From the NCBI GenBank assembly GCA_900769745.1, contig CAAGHX010000079.1, forward strand, positions 1-19,477: 19,477 bases of DNA, given 5' to 3'. This stretch comes from an uncultured Alistipes sp. GTDB lineage: Bacteria; Bacteroidota; Bacteroidia; Bacteroidales; Rikenellaceae. Under the pieces are notes generated by a model. That model saw nothing but the letters and a program-made list of their open reading frames with translations. It had not been told where the DNA came from and did no database searches. A program made the translations under genes and the position numbers. Within the stretch, counting starts at the first letter, position 1. Every line of letters starts with the position of its first letter. This document shows positions 6,549 to 14,318 of the stretch, one piece after another.

Positions 6549-7970
6549 ATGTTTGACTTTTTTGCTCCGCCTGCTCCACGCGAGCGTTTGGCGGCCGATA
6601 AGATTGATAAAGAGTACCGCTCAATGCGATTGAAGGTGTTCTTGGGTGCATTCTTCGGATATGCGGCCTACTACCTTGTGCGCAAGAACCTCTCGTTGGC
6701 AGCCCCAGGTATGATGGCCGAGGGTCTGCTCGATAAGGAGAGTGCGGGCTTTGCTATGGCGGGTATACCCATCGCTTATGCATTCAGTAAGTTTTTGATG
6801 GGTAGCCTCTCTGACCACTCCGATGCCAGAAAGTTCCTCGTTGTGGGCCTTATCATCGCGTCGAGCGTGATGATGGCTGTGGGCTTGGTGCCTTACTCGG
6901 CTTCGATTGCAGTGAATGCTGGAATTCTCTTCGCCTTTATGTTGGCGGTGGGTTGGCTATCGGGTATGGGCTGGCCTCCTTGCGGTCGAGTTATGGCTCA
7001 CTGGTTCTCGCAGAATGAGCGCAGCTTCAAGATGTCGATTTGGAACTGCTCACACAATGTGGGTGGTGGCTCGTTGGCTCTGCTGGTGTCGTTGGGTATT
7101 ACGACCTTTGCCGCTATGGGTATTGCGGAGAGCTGGCGTGCAGCCTTCATCTTCCCATCTGTTGTGGCGTTGTGCTTTGCTGCGTTCTGCTGGTGGACTT
7201 TGCGTGATACGCCCGAGTCGTGTGGTCTGCCCTCAATCGAGGAGTACCGCAACGACTACACAAGCCGCAAGGCTGCTAAGGGCGAGGAGCAGAAGATTCC
7301 TTTCCGCCGTCTGTTTGTCGATTATGTCTTCAAGAATCACCTCTTGTGGATGATTGCCATAGCCAATGTGTTTGTCTATTTCATCCGCTACGGTGTGAGC
7401 GACTGGGCTCCAACCTATCTGCAGGAGATGCAGATTCTCTCGCCCGACGAGAGCCGCTTTGCATTCTCGTTGTTTGAGTATGCCGGTATCCCTGGCACAA
7501 TTATCTGCGGCTGGATGTCGTCGAAGTTCTTCAGCGGACGATGCGCTCCTGTGAATGTTATCTATATGCTGATGGTGCTTGTGGGCATCTTGTGCTACTG
7601 GCAGGCTGAGGCCGTTGCAGGTATTTTGGGCGGTGGCGAGGCTATGCTCAAGGCGGTGGTATATCTGTCGCTTGGCCTTACAGGTTTTGCAGTATATGGC
7701 CCTATCGCACTTATCGGTATCCAGGCTCTGAGCTTCGTTCCTAAGAATGCGGCTGGTACTGCAGCAGGATTCGTAGGTCTGTTTGGTTACTTGTTGGGTG
7801 ATGCACTTTTGTCGAAGATTGTCGTAGGTCAGGTTGCAGGTAATGTGGAGCTTGGCTGGGGTGCAACATTCTGGTTGTTTATTATTGGCTGCGTGGTAGC
7901 CACTCTGATATGCGCCGTAACGTGGGGCAAGGAGGCTCGTATTATGCGCGAGCGTCGCTTGCAACATTAG
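6549..7970 (+). CDS. glpT: Glycerol-3-phosphate transporter, MFS/OPA family
   Basis: GlpT is an inner-membrane antiporter that takes up glycerol-3-phosphate in exchange for inorganic phosphate. The 473 residues show about 12 hydrophobic spans and the organophosphate:phosphate antiporter signatures GYAAYYLVRKNLSLA and GMGWPPCGRVMAHWFSQNER. The substrate-binding residues of E. coli GlpT have counterparts: Arg45 in YLVRKN, His169 in WNCSHNVGGG and Arg280 in FIRYGVSDWAPTYL, which is the GlpT rather than a generic MFS pattern. UhpT-type sugar-phosphate uptake is the main alternative, but pairing with glpD argues for glycerol-3-phosphate. Second gene after the promoter near 4700; two terminators follow. 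Confidence 0.93.
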   Translation: MFDFFAPPAPRERLAADKIDKEYRSMRLKVFLGAFFGYAAYYLVRKNLSLAAPGMMAEGLLDKESAGFAMAGIPIAYAFSKFLMGSLSDHSDARKFLVVGLIIASSVMMAVGLVPYSASIAVNAGILFAFMLAVGWLSGMGWPPCGRVMAHWFSQNERSFKMSIWNCSHNVGGGSLALLVSLGITTFAAMGIAESWRAAFIFPSVVALCFAAFCWWTLRDTPESCGLPSIEEYRNDYTSRKAAKGEEQKIPFRRLFVDYVFKNHLLWMIAIANVFVYFIRYGVSDWAPTYLQEMQILSPDESRFAFSLFEYAGIPGTIICGWMSSKFFSGRCAPVNVIYMLMVLVGILCYWQAEAVAGILGGGEAMLKAVVYLSLGLTGFAVYGPIALIGIQALSFVPKNAAGTAAGFVGLFGYLLGDALLSKIVVGQVAGNVELGWGATFWLFIIGCVVATLICAVTWGKEARIMRERRLQH

Positions 7971-7986
7971 TCTTGCGGAGCAAGAT

Positions 7987-8050
7987 ATAGAGCAACGGCG
8001 GCGTTAAGCGCACTTTTTTCAATACGCCGCTGGCTCTATGCTGGTTTTTT
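7987..8050 (+). terminator. Terminator of the glpD-glpT transcript
   Basis: A two-part stem pairs ATAGAGC (7987-7993) with GCTCTAT (8033-8039) and GCGGCGT (7998-8004) with ACGCCGC (8024-8030), with a small internal loop between the two parts. Six T follow at 8045-8050. A further 6-bp hairpin, TCTTGC/GCAAGA, sits just before it at 7971-7985, starting on the base after the glpT stop. Confidence 0.75.
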
Positions 8051-8054
8051 GTGG

Positions 8055-8085
8055 TCCCTCTGTCTTCGGGCAGAGGGAATTTTTT
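8055..8085 (+). terminator. Second terminator with a UUCG tetraloop
   Basis: TCCCTCTG (8055-8062) pairs perfectly with CAGAGGGA (8071-8078). One T-G wobble and a C-G pair extend the stem to a cUUCGg tetraloop (8064-8069), an unusually stable cap. Six T follow at 8080-8085. It lies five bases behind the first terminator's T run, so the pair should isolate clpB well from the glp operon. Confidence 0.8.
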
Positions 8086-8116
8086 GTGCCAATCGGTGAG
8101 GTGGGCTTTAGAAAAT

Positions 8117-8169
8117 CAGATGTGCTGCCGCAGTGTGTCAAAATGTCGGGTTGCGGCATATTTCATCTG
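8117..8169 (+). other. Structured element upstream of clpB
   Basis: CAGATG (8117-8122) pairs with CATCTG (8164-8169), and TGCCGCA (8126-8132) with TGCGGCA (8152-8158): 13 perfect pairs with a 3/5-base internal loop and a 19-base apical loop. A weaker hairpin follows, GGTTTTAC/GTAAACC (8234-8255, one bulge), with four T behind it. The stretch 8086-8303 holds no credible gene and no consensus promoter I could find, though clpB must be driven from somewhere in it. The folds could belong to a small RNA, a clpB leader or a thermosensor; this is inference. Confidence 0.35.
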
Positions 8170-8303
8170 TCACGGTGTGCCATAACGGCGGTTCGATGGC
8201 CGATTTGGGGTCGTGGCAAAGGATTTGTTCATTGGTTTTACGGTTCTTGTAAACCTTTTCAGCAGACAAATATTGAAACAAACAATAAAAACCCTTATAA
8301 ACT

Positions 8304-10907
8304 ATGAACATCAACACATTAACCATCAAAGCGCAGGAGGTGTTGCAGAGTGCAATATCGCTTGCTCGTGAGCGTGGTCAGCAGGCTGTGGAGCCTATGC
8401 ACCTGCTCAATGCTATGATTTCGGAGGACGACTCACTCGCGGCGTTTCTGCTCGGTAGGGTGGGTGTGAATGTAAAAATGCTGCGCGACGAGGCTCGCTC
8501 GGCTGTGGATTCACTCCCACGTGTTTCGGGCGGCAATGGCGAGCAGTATTTCTCGGGCGATACATCAAAGGTTATCCAGCGTGCTGTGGATTTCACTCGC
8601 ACCTTCAACGACCGCTACGCTTCGGTCGAGCACCTTGTTTTGGGCCTTGTGGCTGAGCGAGGCGCCGTGGCCGATATGCTCAAGCGCAATGGCGCCACCG
8701 AGAAGGATTTGATTGCCGCCATTCGCGAGTTTCGCAAGGGCGCTACGGTCGATTCGCAGACCTCATCGCAGGAGTTCAACGCGCTTGGTAAGTACGCTAT
8801 AAATCTCAACGAGCAGGCCCGCAACGGTAAGCTCGACCCAGTAATCGGTCGCGACGAGGAGATTCGCCGAGTGTTGCAGATTCTCTCGCGCCGAACAAAG
8901 AATAACCCTATCCTTGTGGGCGAGGCGGGTGTTGGTAAGACCGCCATTGCCGAGGGCATTGCCCACCGCATTGTGAATGGCGATGTGCCCGAAAACCTCA
9001 AGTCGAAGTCTATCTTCTCGCTCGATATGGGTGCTTTGGTTGCAGGTGCTAAGTATCAGGGCGAATTCGAGGAGCGCCTGAAGGGCGTTGTGCAGGAGGT
9101 TATTGCGAGCGATGGCGAGATTTTGCTCTTCATCGACGAGATTCACACCCTGGTGGGTGCGGGCAAGTCGAGCGGAGCTATGGATGCCGCCAATATCCTC
9201 AAGCCCGCGCTGGCTCGTGGCGAGCTTCGCACAATCGGAGCGACAACGCTCGACGAGTTCCAGAAATATTTTGAGCAGGACAAGGCTCTGGAGCGTCGTT
9301 TTCAGAAGGTGTTGGTCGATGAGCCTACCACCGAAGATGCTATCTCGATTTTGCGCGGCTTGAAGGAGCGCTACGAGAATCACCATCAGGTGCGTATCAA
9401 GGACGAGGCTATCATTGCCGCCGTTGAGCTATCGCACCGCTACATCACCTCGCGCTTCCTGCCCGACAAGGCCATCGACCTTATTGACGAGGCGGCGGCA
9501 CACCTGCGTTTGGAGATGAATTCGGTGCCCGAGGAGATTGATACCCTCGACCGCAAGATACGCCAACTCGAAATTGAGCGTGAGGCGATTCGCCGCGAGA
9601 ACGACGAGCGAAGAGTCGAGAGCCTCACCCGCGAGATTGAGGAGCAGAAGTCGAAGGAGGCTGCCTTGCGTGCCAAGTGGCAGGGTGAGCGCGATTTGTT
9701 GCAGAAGATTCAGCAGAATAAGGACTCTATCGAGCACCTGAAGGTTGAGGCCCAGCAGGCTGAGCGTGCGGGCGACTATGGTCGTGTGGCCGAGATTCGC
9801 TATGGCAAGATTGTCGAGGCCGAGAAGCAGATTGAGGCCTTGCAGGAGCAGCTGCGTATGACTGCTGCGGGTGGCGACGCTATGATTAAGGAGGAGGTCG
9901 ATTCGCAGGATATCGCCGAGGTGGTATCTCGCTGGACTGGCATTCCTGTGCAGCGTATGTTGGCCTCGGAGCGCGAGAAGTTGCTCAATATGGAGAGCGA
10001 GTTGCACCGCCGAGTTGTGGGTCAGCAGACCGCCATCGAGGTTATCTCCGATGCTGTGCGCCGCTCGCGTGCGGGATTGAGCGATGGACGCAAACCTATC
10101 GGCTCGTTCATCTTCCTCGGCACAACGGGTGTGGGTAAGACCGAGCTGGCGAAGGCTCTGGCTGAGTTCCTCTTCAACGACGACTCTATGCTTACACGAA
10201 TCGATATGAGCGAGTATCAGGAGCGCCACAGCGTATCACGCCTTGTGGGAGCGCCTCCGGGATATGTGGGCTACGATGAGGGTGGCCAGCTCACCGAGGC
10301 TGTGCGCCGCAAGCCCTACTCGGTGGTGCTACTCGACGAGATTGAGAAGGCCCACCCCGACGTGTTCAACATCTTGTTGCAAGTGTTGGACGATGGCCGC
10401 CTTACCGACAATAAGGGCCGCACGGTCGATTTCCGCAACACGATAATTATTATGACCTCGAATATGGGCTCGCACATCATTCAGGAGAACTTCTCGCGCG
10501 GTTTCGATGGCGAGCAGATCTCTGAGGAGGTGGTCGAGCGCACCAAGGCCGATGTGGTGGAGATGCTCAAAACCCACCTCAAACCCGAGTTCTTGAATCG
10601 TATCGACGAGATTGTGATGTTTGAGCCGCTCACGCGTGGCGATATCGAGCAGATTGTCGATATCCAGATGGGTATCATCAAGCGTATGCTGGCGCAGAAC
10701 GGCATCACTCTGAGCTACACCCCTGCCGCCAAGCAGCTCATCGCCCGATTGGGTTACGATGCTATGTATGGCGCACGCCCCGTAAAGCGAGTTATCCAGC
10801 GCGAGGTGGTGAACGACCTCTCGAAGCGAATACTTGCGGGCGAGGTGTCGAGCGAGCGAGAGATTGTTATCGATGCCGATGGAGAGAAATTGGTGTTCCG
10901 CAATTAG
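8304..10907 (+). CDS. clpB: ATP-dependent disaggregase ClpB
   Basis: ClpB is a hexameric AAA+ machine that, with DnaK, pulls proteins out of aggregates after heat stress. At 867 residues it has full family length. In order: Clp_N repeats (about 5-145), first AAA+ domain with Walker A GEAGVGKT (206-213), pore loop KYQG (250-253) and Walker B FIDEIH (276-281), the long coiled-coil M-domain (about 405-525) that separates ClpB from ClpA and ClpC, then the second AAA+ domain with Walker A GTTGVGKT (606-613), pore loop GYVGYDEGG and Walker B LLDEIE (676-681), and a C-terminal D2-small domain. There is no ClpP-docking IGF/L loop that I can see. The gene is isolated by terminators on both sides. No CIRCE or other heat-shock operator was recognised in front of it. 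Confidence 0.97.
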   Translation: MNINTLTIKAQEVLQSAISLARERGQQAVEPMHLLNAMISEDDSLAAFLLGRVGVNVKMLRDEARSAVDSLPRVSGGNGEQYFSGDTSKVIQRAVDFTRTFNDRYASVEHLVLGLVAERGAVADMLKRNGATEKDLIAAIREFRKGATVDSQTSSQEFNALGKYAINLNEQARNGKLDPVIGRDEEIRRVLQILSRRTKNNPILVGEAGVGKTAIAEGIAHRIVNGDVPENLKSKSIFSLDMGALVAGAKYQGEFEERLKGVVQEVIASDGEILLFIDEIHTLVGAGKSSGAMDAANILKPALARGELRTIGATTLDEFQKYFEQDKALERRFQKVLVDEPTTEDAISILRGLKERYENHHQVRIKDEAIIAAVELSHRYITSRFLPDKAIDLIDEAAAHLRLEMNSVPEEIDTLDRKIRQLEIEREAIRRENDERRVESLTREIEEQKSKEAALRAKWQGERDLLQKIQQNKDSIEHLKVEAQQAERAGDYGRVAEIRYGKIVEAEKQIEALQEQLRMTAAGGDAMIKEEVDSQDIAEVVSRWTGIPVQRMLASEREKLLNMESELHRRVVGQQTAIEVISDAVRRSRAGLSDGRKPIGSFIFLGTTGVGKTELAKALAEFLFNDDSMLTRIDMSEYQERHSVSRLVGAPPGYVGYDEGGQLTEAVRRKPYSVVLLDEIEKAHPDVFNILLQVLDDGRLTDNKGRTVDFRNTIIIMTSNMGSHIIQENFSRGFDGEQISEEVVERTKADVVEMLKTHLKPEFLNRIDEIVMFEPLTRGDIEQIVDIQMGIIKRMLAQNGITLSYTPAAKQLIARLGYDAMYGARPVKRVIQREVVNDLSKRILAGEVSSEREIVIDADGEKLVFRN

Positions 10908-10931
10908 AAGAACGCATCTAATAAACAGAAA

Positions 10932-10967
10932 AACTCTGCCTAACAATTGTTAGACAGAGTTTTTTTT
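10932..10967. terminator. Bidirectional terminator between clpB and the sigma operon
   Basis: AACTCTG (10932-10938) pairs with CAGAGTT (10955-10961), and the inner CTAACAATTGTTAG (10940-10953) is a perfect palindrome, with a single C/A mismatch between the two parts. T8 follows on the plus strand (10960-10967) and T5 on the minus strand (10933-10929). It can end clpB and the convergent five-gene operon alike. Confidence 0.85.
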
Positions 10968-10976
10968 GTTATTCAA

Positions 10977-10997
10977 TTTTGAATTTTGAATTTTGAA
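10977..10997. repeat. Three tandem copies of TTTTGAA
   Basis: The 7-base unit TTTTGAA is repeated exactly three times between the bidirectional terminator and the stop codon of the DUF4886 gene. It is AT-rich and non-coding, and is a likely site of replication slippage. Confidence 0.8.
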
Positions 10998-11008
10998 TTC
11001 GAGCATCT

Positions 11009-11929
11009 TTATCTCTTCACTTTCACCTCTCTTACCTTGAAAGGTTTCTTTGCGGCGAGCTCGGCGGCACGGCGACTGTAGAGGGCCACATCGCCCTTGG
11101 CATCGACGCTACCTTTGCCCTTGCCCACAATCTCGAGCGAAGAGCTCACCACTGGCTTACCCGTAAATGGGCGAATCAGCGTCTCGTACCAGGTGCAGGC
11201 GGCAGCATAGCGGCCAGCGCCATAGTCGAGGTGGTAGCCGTCGCGTGTGAAATCCTTGGGGGCGTTGTTCACAGGCGAGAGGCGCAACATACGGATAGCT
11301 GTTCCCGAGGGGATAAAGTAGTCGAAGCAGTCGAAGTCACTCTTAATCTGCATCACGGCCTGCATAATCGCCGCGTCCATCTTGGGCTGCGAGTTGTCGT
11401 AGTGTGGGAAGTGCTGGTGCTTGCTCTCGGTTGAGTACGACCAGGTGATGTGCCACGCCAGGTGGGCGCGGGGTTGAGCCTTGCGTACAACATCAATCAG
11501 GCGTGCCAAATGGGGCTTGATGGTCTCATATTGGCCCGAGAAGCCCGAAGCCTGCTGCATAGTGATAATATCCCACTCGCCCATAGCCAGAGCTGCCTGG
11601 ATAGAGTGTTTCTTGTCGTGCTTTACCCACTTATTCTCGCCTCGCTTCGAAGTGTAGAAGGTGTAGGCCTCCTGCTTCTTGTCGAAGAACTGCATATGGC
11701 GCTCGAGCGTGCAACCACCCACATAGAGGCGGGCAAGCTCAACCTGCTTGATACCCATCTCGGCCAATAGGGCGGGCAGATGCTCCATGCCGTCGTCCGA
11801 GAAGCTGTTACCTATGGCCAAGATGCGAAGCACTCCATCGCCATTGGCATCGGGGTTACGCTTGGCCGAAGCATCGAGTGCGGTGGCACACAATGCCACA
11901 CAGAGAATAAGTGAAAAAAGTCGTTTCAT
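11009..11929 (-). CDS. Secreted SGNH-hydrolase-like protein, DUF4886 family
   Basis: This 306-residue protein begins with a signal peptide (MKRLFSLILCVALCATALDASA) and then carries SGNH-hydrolase blocks: GNSFSDD (40-46) with candidate nucleophile Ser42, a block-II-like YVGGCTLERH (70-78), and DGYHLD (230-235) with candidate catalytic Asp230 and His233. The order and spacing fit the DUF4886 family of Bacteroidales exported proteins. The fold suggests an esterase or deacetylase acting on envelope or host glycans or lipids; the substrate is unknown. It is the last gene of the sigma-factor operon, one base after the DUF4252-like gene, and ends at the terminator shared with clpB. Confidence 0.8.
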   Translation of the reverse strand: MKRLFSLILCVALCATALDASAKRNPDANGDGVLRILAIGNSFSDDGMEHLPALLAEMGIKQVELARLYVGGCTLERHMQFFDKKQEAYTFYTSKRGENKWVKHDKKHSIQAALAMGEWDIITMQQASGFSGQYETIKPHLARLIDVVRKAQPRAHLAWHITWSYSTESKHQHFPHYDNSQPKMDAAIMQAVMQIKSDFDCFDYFIPSGTAIRMLRLSPVNNAPKDFTRDGYHLDYGAGRYAAACTWYETLIRPFTGKPVVSSSLEIVGKGKGSVDAKGDVALYSRRAAELAAKKPFKVREVKVKR

Positions 11930-11930
11930 A

Positions 11931-12470
11931 CTAATTTGTATTTAGTGTGTCTAATTGTAAATCATTCTTTTGCGGTAGCGAGGGGCTAATCATTGATAGT
12001 ATCTCTTTGTAGCCAACAGCACCATAGATATCGCACACAAGAGACTGCTTGCCGCTTGATATAAATATCAGATACTCGTTCAAATCTCTAAGAGCAGTTC
12101 TATATATCTCATATTTTACACCATTGGTGGTAAATATTCCAGCTAAATCATATTTGCCTTCCTGAGTAATATGTTTTAATGTGCGAATAACACCACCGCC
12201 TAAACTCGATGTATTATCTTTTACTTTTATTTGATAAATTGAGTTTATCCGTTTTATCAGATTTTGGGTTTTGGAGTCTTCGCTTTTAACCATCATCTGC
12301 AACATCTCACCCGTAAAATGGGTCAATTCCATTGTTCGGGCATATGTTGGGTTGGTTTGCCATTGCAGTAAACGGTTGTATTCATTAAGGAATACCTTTT
12401 TTTGTGCCTTACTTTCGTATGCCGAGCCTATTGCTACAAGCATTACAAATATAATAAAAAATCTTTTCAT
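11931..12470 (-). CDS. DUF4252-like secreted protein
   Basis: The 179 residues start with a signal peptide (MKRFFIIFVMLVAIGSAYESKAQ) and then form a small domain with no cysteine pair or enzyme motif that I can see. The layout (FTGEMLQMMVK, then LIKRINSIYQIKV, then LNEYLIFISSGKQS) resembles DUF4252, small exported Bacteroidales proteins often found beside ECF sigma factors; this assignment is by eye. It starts 12 bases after the beta-barrel gene and ends one base before the DUF4886 gene, so all three are likely co-translated from one message. Its base composition is clearly AT-richer than that of its neighbours (about 27-47% GC per line by eye, against roughly 50-55%). Confidence 0.6.
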   Translation of the reverse strand: MKRFFIIFVMLVAIGSAYESKAQKKVFLNEYNRLLQWQTNPTYARTMELTHFTGEMLQMMVKSEDSKTQNLIKRINSIYQIKVKDNTSSLGGGVIRTLKHITQEGKYDLAGIFTTNGVKYEIYRTALRDLNEYLIFISSGKQSLVCDIYGAVGYKEILSMISPSLPQKNDLQLDTLNTN

Positions 12471-12482
12471 AAGGCGTATATT

Positions 12483-13319
12483 TTAGAATCCAATACCAAT
12501 TGTCCACTGCTGGGCCTCAGGGCCACGACCCGTTTTGAAGATTTGGGTGGGCTGATATGAGCAGAATATCGAGAAGTCGTGGAAGCTCACGCGAGCCGTT
12601 GCACCCGCCTGAATAAAGTTGGTGGGGAAGTTATGCTCCTTCTCCTTGTGGCCACCGTGATACTTGATTTTGGTGTGGGAGTTTATTACCAGATCGGCAT
12701 AGCCACCCACCGAGAATGCAAATCGGCGAGGGTTGCCAAATGTCAGCTCCATAGGGATATGCAACGATGCTATGTTGAACTTGCTCTTTTTCGACGAGCG
12801 GCCATTGTATGGCTCAATCTCGTAGGGCATAATCACACCATCGACCTTCTGCCACGATTGGCTTGGGGTCAGGCGGTAGTCGTTGGAGCGAATACCGAGC
12901 GCGGTCGAGAAGCCCACCTTGTGGAGTCGGTTGTAGGCGTTGAAGTTGAGCAGATTGACCGTCACCTGCATCGACTTCCACTCGCGAATTTGGAAGAAAT
13001 TGCCAACCGAGGCATCAGTATAGGCGTTGTAGCCCACATTCGAGAGTACGTTCCAACCCAATTCGAGCGTTGGAATCGATGAGATGCCATTTGTCCATAC
13101 TTGAAGCTTTGTCTTGCTTACATTTATACAAGGTGTCAGTTTTACGCGAGTGTTGCTATTCTCGGGGGTCGCCTCGGTGGCCATCTCCGAGAGGGGGACC
13201 TCCTTGTCGTTGTACTTGAAGGTCAAACCATCGATGCCCAACTTGAAATTTTGAGCTTGAGCATAATCGGCCGCAAAGAGCGATGCGGCAAAAAGGGTGA
13301 GTAAAAAAATCTTTTTCAT
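12483..13319 (-). CDS. Small outer-membrane beta-barrel protein
   Basis: From the ATG at 13319 the protein has 278 residues and begins with a clear signal peptide (MKKIFLLTLFAASLFAADYAQAQ). The remainder alternates short hydrophobic and polar runs with many aromatic residues, such as LELGWNVLSN, FAFSVGGYADLV and TARVSFHDFSIFCSYQP, and ends in Phe (IGIGF), as expected of an outer-membrane barrel of the OmpW/PorT-like kind. No family is certain. A longer in-frame start at 13466 would overlap the preceding gene and hide the signal peptide, so it is not used. It is the third gene of the operon, 46 bases after the probable anti-sigma gene. Confidence 0.7.
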   Translation of the reverse strand: MKKIFLLTLFAASLFAADYAQAQNFKLGIDGLTFKYNDKEVPLSEMATEATPENSNTRVKLTPCINVSKTKLQVWTNGISSIPTLELGWNVLSNVGYNAYTDASVGNFFQIREWKSMQVTVNLLNFNAYNRLHKVGFSTALGIRSNDYRLTPSQSWQKVDGVIMPYEIEPYNGRSSKKSKFNIASLHIPMELTFGNPRRFAFSVGGYADLVINSHTKIKYHGGHKEKEHNFPTNFIQAGATARVSFHDFSIFCSYQPTQIFKTGRGPEAQQWTIGIGF

Positions 13320-13365
13320 TTGTGTAAAGTTTATAATAGTTAGTTGATTGTTTGCGTGTTGAGGT

Positions 13366-13794
13366 TTAGTTGAGTTCGAACAACTCCGACAGAGAGTTAG
13401 CCTGAGGCAACTCAGCCTGCGCGATGTTGTTGAAAATATCCTGGGCGTGAGCCTGCGCCTCGGCAAGCGAGGTGATGGGCTGGCCGTTGTAGTAGCCGTA
13501 AACGGTGGGCTGCGACAGATAGATGACAGGAATGAGAATAGCCGCCACCAATGCTGCGGTTGCCGCCAGTTTTATGCGCCACGAAGCCTTGAGTGGGGTG
13601 CGTAGGCGGACAAAGGTGCGCTCGGCCTGAAACTCCTCGCTGGCCTCCAACATAGCCTTTACAGCCTGCATCTCGGGGCTAATCGACTTCGAGTCGATGT
13701 GCCGCAGGGCATTGCGCAGCACCTGCTCGTCGCTGAGCGATGTCTCGCCCGCGAGGTACTGCTCACAAAGTCTCGAAAGTAATCTATTCTCCAT
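13366..13794 (-). CDS. Single-pass membrane protein, probable anti-sigma factor
   Basis: This protein has 142 residues: a soluble, acidic, helical N-terminal part (1-70), one membrane span (about 75-93, AATAALVAAILIPVIYLS) and a periplasmic tail of about 48 residues. There is no FecR domain and no zinc anti-sigma motif. Its start overlaps the end of the ECF sigma gene by 11 bases, which suggests translational coupling, the usual arrangement for a sigma factor and its membrane anti-sigma partner. The role is inferred from size, topology and position. The N-terminus contains YLAGETSLSDEQVLRNAL, similar in style to other Bacteroidales sigma-linked membrane proteins. Confidence 0.65.
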   Translation of the reverse strand: MENRLLSRLCEQYLAGETSLSDEQVLRNALRHIDSKSISPEMQAVKAMLEASEEFQAERTFVRLRTPLKASWRIKLAATAALVAAILIPVIYLSQPTVYGYYNGQPITSLAEAQAHAQDIFNNIAQAELPQANSLSELFELN

Positions 13795-14293
13795 TGTTTA
13801 TATATATTAACAGTTGTTGTTTCACTTTTTGTCGGGCGCGGCTGAGGGTCATCCTCACAGCCGCCTCGCTCTGGTGGGTGATGGCCGCTATCTCGTCGAA
13901 CTCCAACCCCTCGCAATCCCTCAGGTGCATCACTTCGCTCTCCTTTTCGGGCAGGGTAGCTATCAGCTTGCGGGCCATCTGCGCCATTTGGTTGGCTTGG
14001 TCGTGGTCGTTGGCGAAATCCGTATCGCTCGGTGGTGGCGAGGACTCCGCCGCTAACCTCTCGCGTTCTCGGCTGCGGTGGCGAAGCTCATCGAGGCAGA
14101 TGTTGCGAATCGAGACCAGCACGAGTGAGCGAAATTGCGCCGAGCGAATGAAAAACCGTCGTCGCCACAGCTTTTCGTAGAGGTCTTGCGTGGCATCTTC
14201 GGCAGAGGTGCGGTCGTGAAGAAGCTGTGCGGCATAGCGATATGCCACATCTTTGTACTTCAAAAATTCACTGTTAAACTCCTCTGCGTTCAT
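13784..14293 (-). CDS. ECF-type RNA polymerase sigma factor
   Basis: The 169 residues contain sigma region 2 (about 10-77, with AEDATQDLYEKLW at 31-43 and RSLVLVSIRNICLDELR) and region 4 (about 105-158, LPEKESEVMHLRDCEGLEFDEIA then SEAAVRMTLSRARQKVKQQL), joined by a short charged and Pro-containing linker. No region 1 or 3 is present, as in extracytoplasmic-function sigma factors. It heads a minus-strand operon of five genes ending at 11009 and overlaps the probable anti-sigma gene by 11 bases. It probably responds to an envelope signal and may drive its own operon from the dyad-bearing region at 14319-14340. Confidence 0.92.
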   Translation of the reverse strand: MNAEEFNSEFLKYKDVAYRYAAQLLHDRTSAEDATQDLYEKLWRRRFFIRSAQFRSLVLVSIRNICLDELRHRSRERERLAAESSPPPSDTDFANDHDQANQMAQMARKLIATLPEKESEVMHLRDCEGLEFDEIAAITHQSEAAVRMTLSRARQKVKQQLLIYINNGE

Positions 14294-14318
14294 TTGGGTT
14301 ACTGCTTATCTGCGCTCT

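Noticed and set aside
7233..7967. Long minus-strand open frame (244 codons) opposite glpT
   Set aside because: Cys- and Gln-rich translation with no domain, entirely antisense to a well-supported transporter; a by-product of codon bias.
8234..8259. GGTTTTAC/GTAAACC hairpin with four T as a real terminator
   Set aside because: The stem has a bulge and is AT-rich, and the T run is short; kept only as part of a possible structured region.
8224..8259. TTTG at 8224-8227 with TAAACCTTTT as a clpB promoter
   Set aside because: The second element does not fit TAnnTTTG (two extra bases, no final G) and the spacing is 22 bases; not strong enough to annotate.
8038..8307. Plus-strand 89-codon frame between glpT and clpB
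   Set aside because: It begins inside the terminator, runs through both T tracts and the folded region, and ends on the clpB start; no protein-like pattern.
9429..10229. Long minus-strand open frame (266 codons) opposite clpB
   Set aside because: Leu/His-rich translation with no recognisable family, antisense to conserved ClpB domains.
13320..13466. Upstream in-frame start for the beta-barrel gene
   Set aside because: It would overlap the preceding gene by about 100 bases and bury a clear signal peptide starting at 13319.
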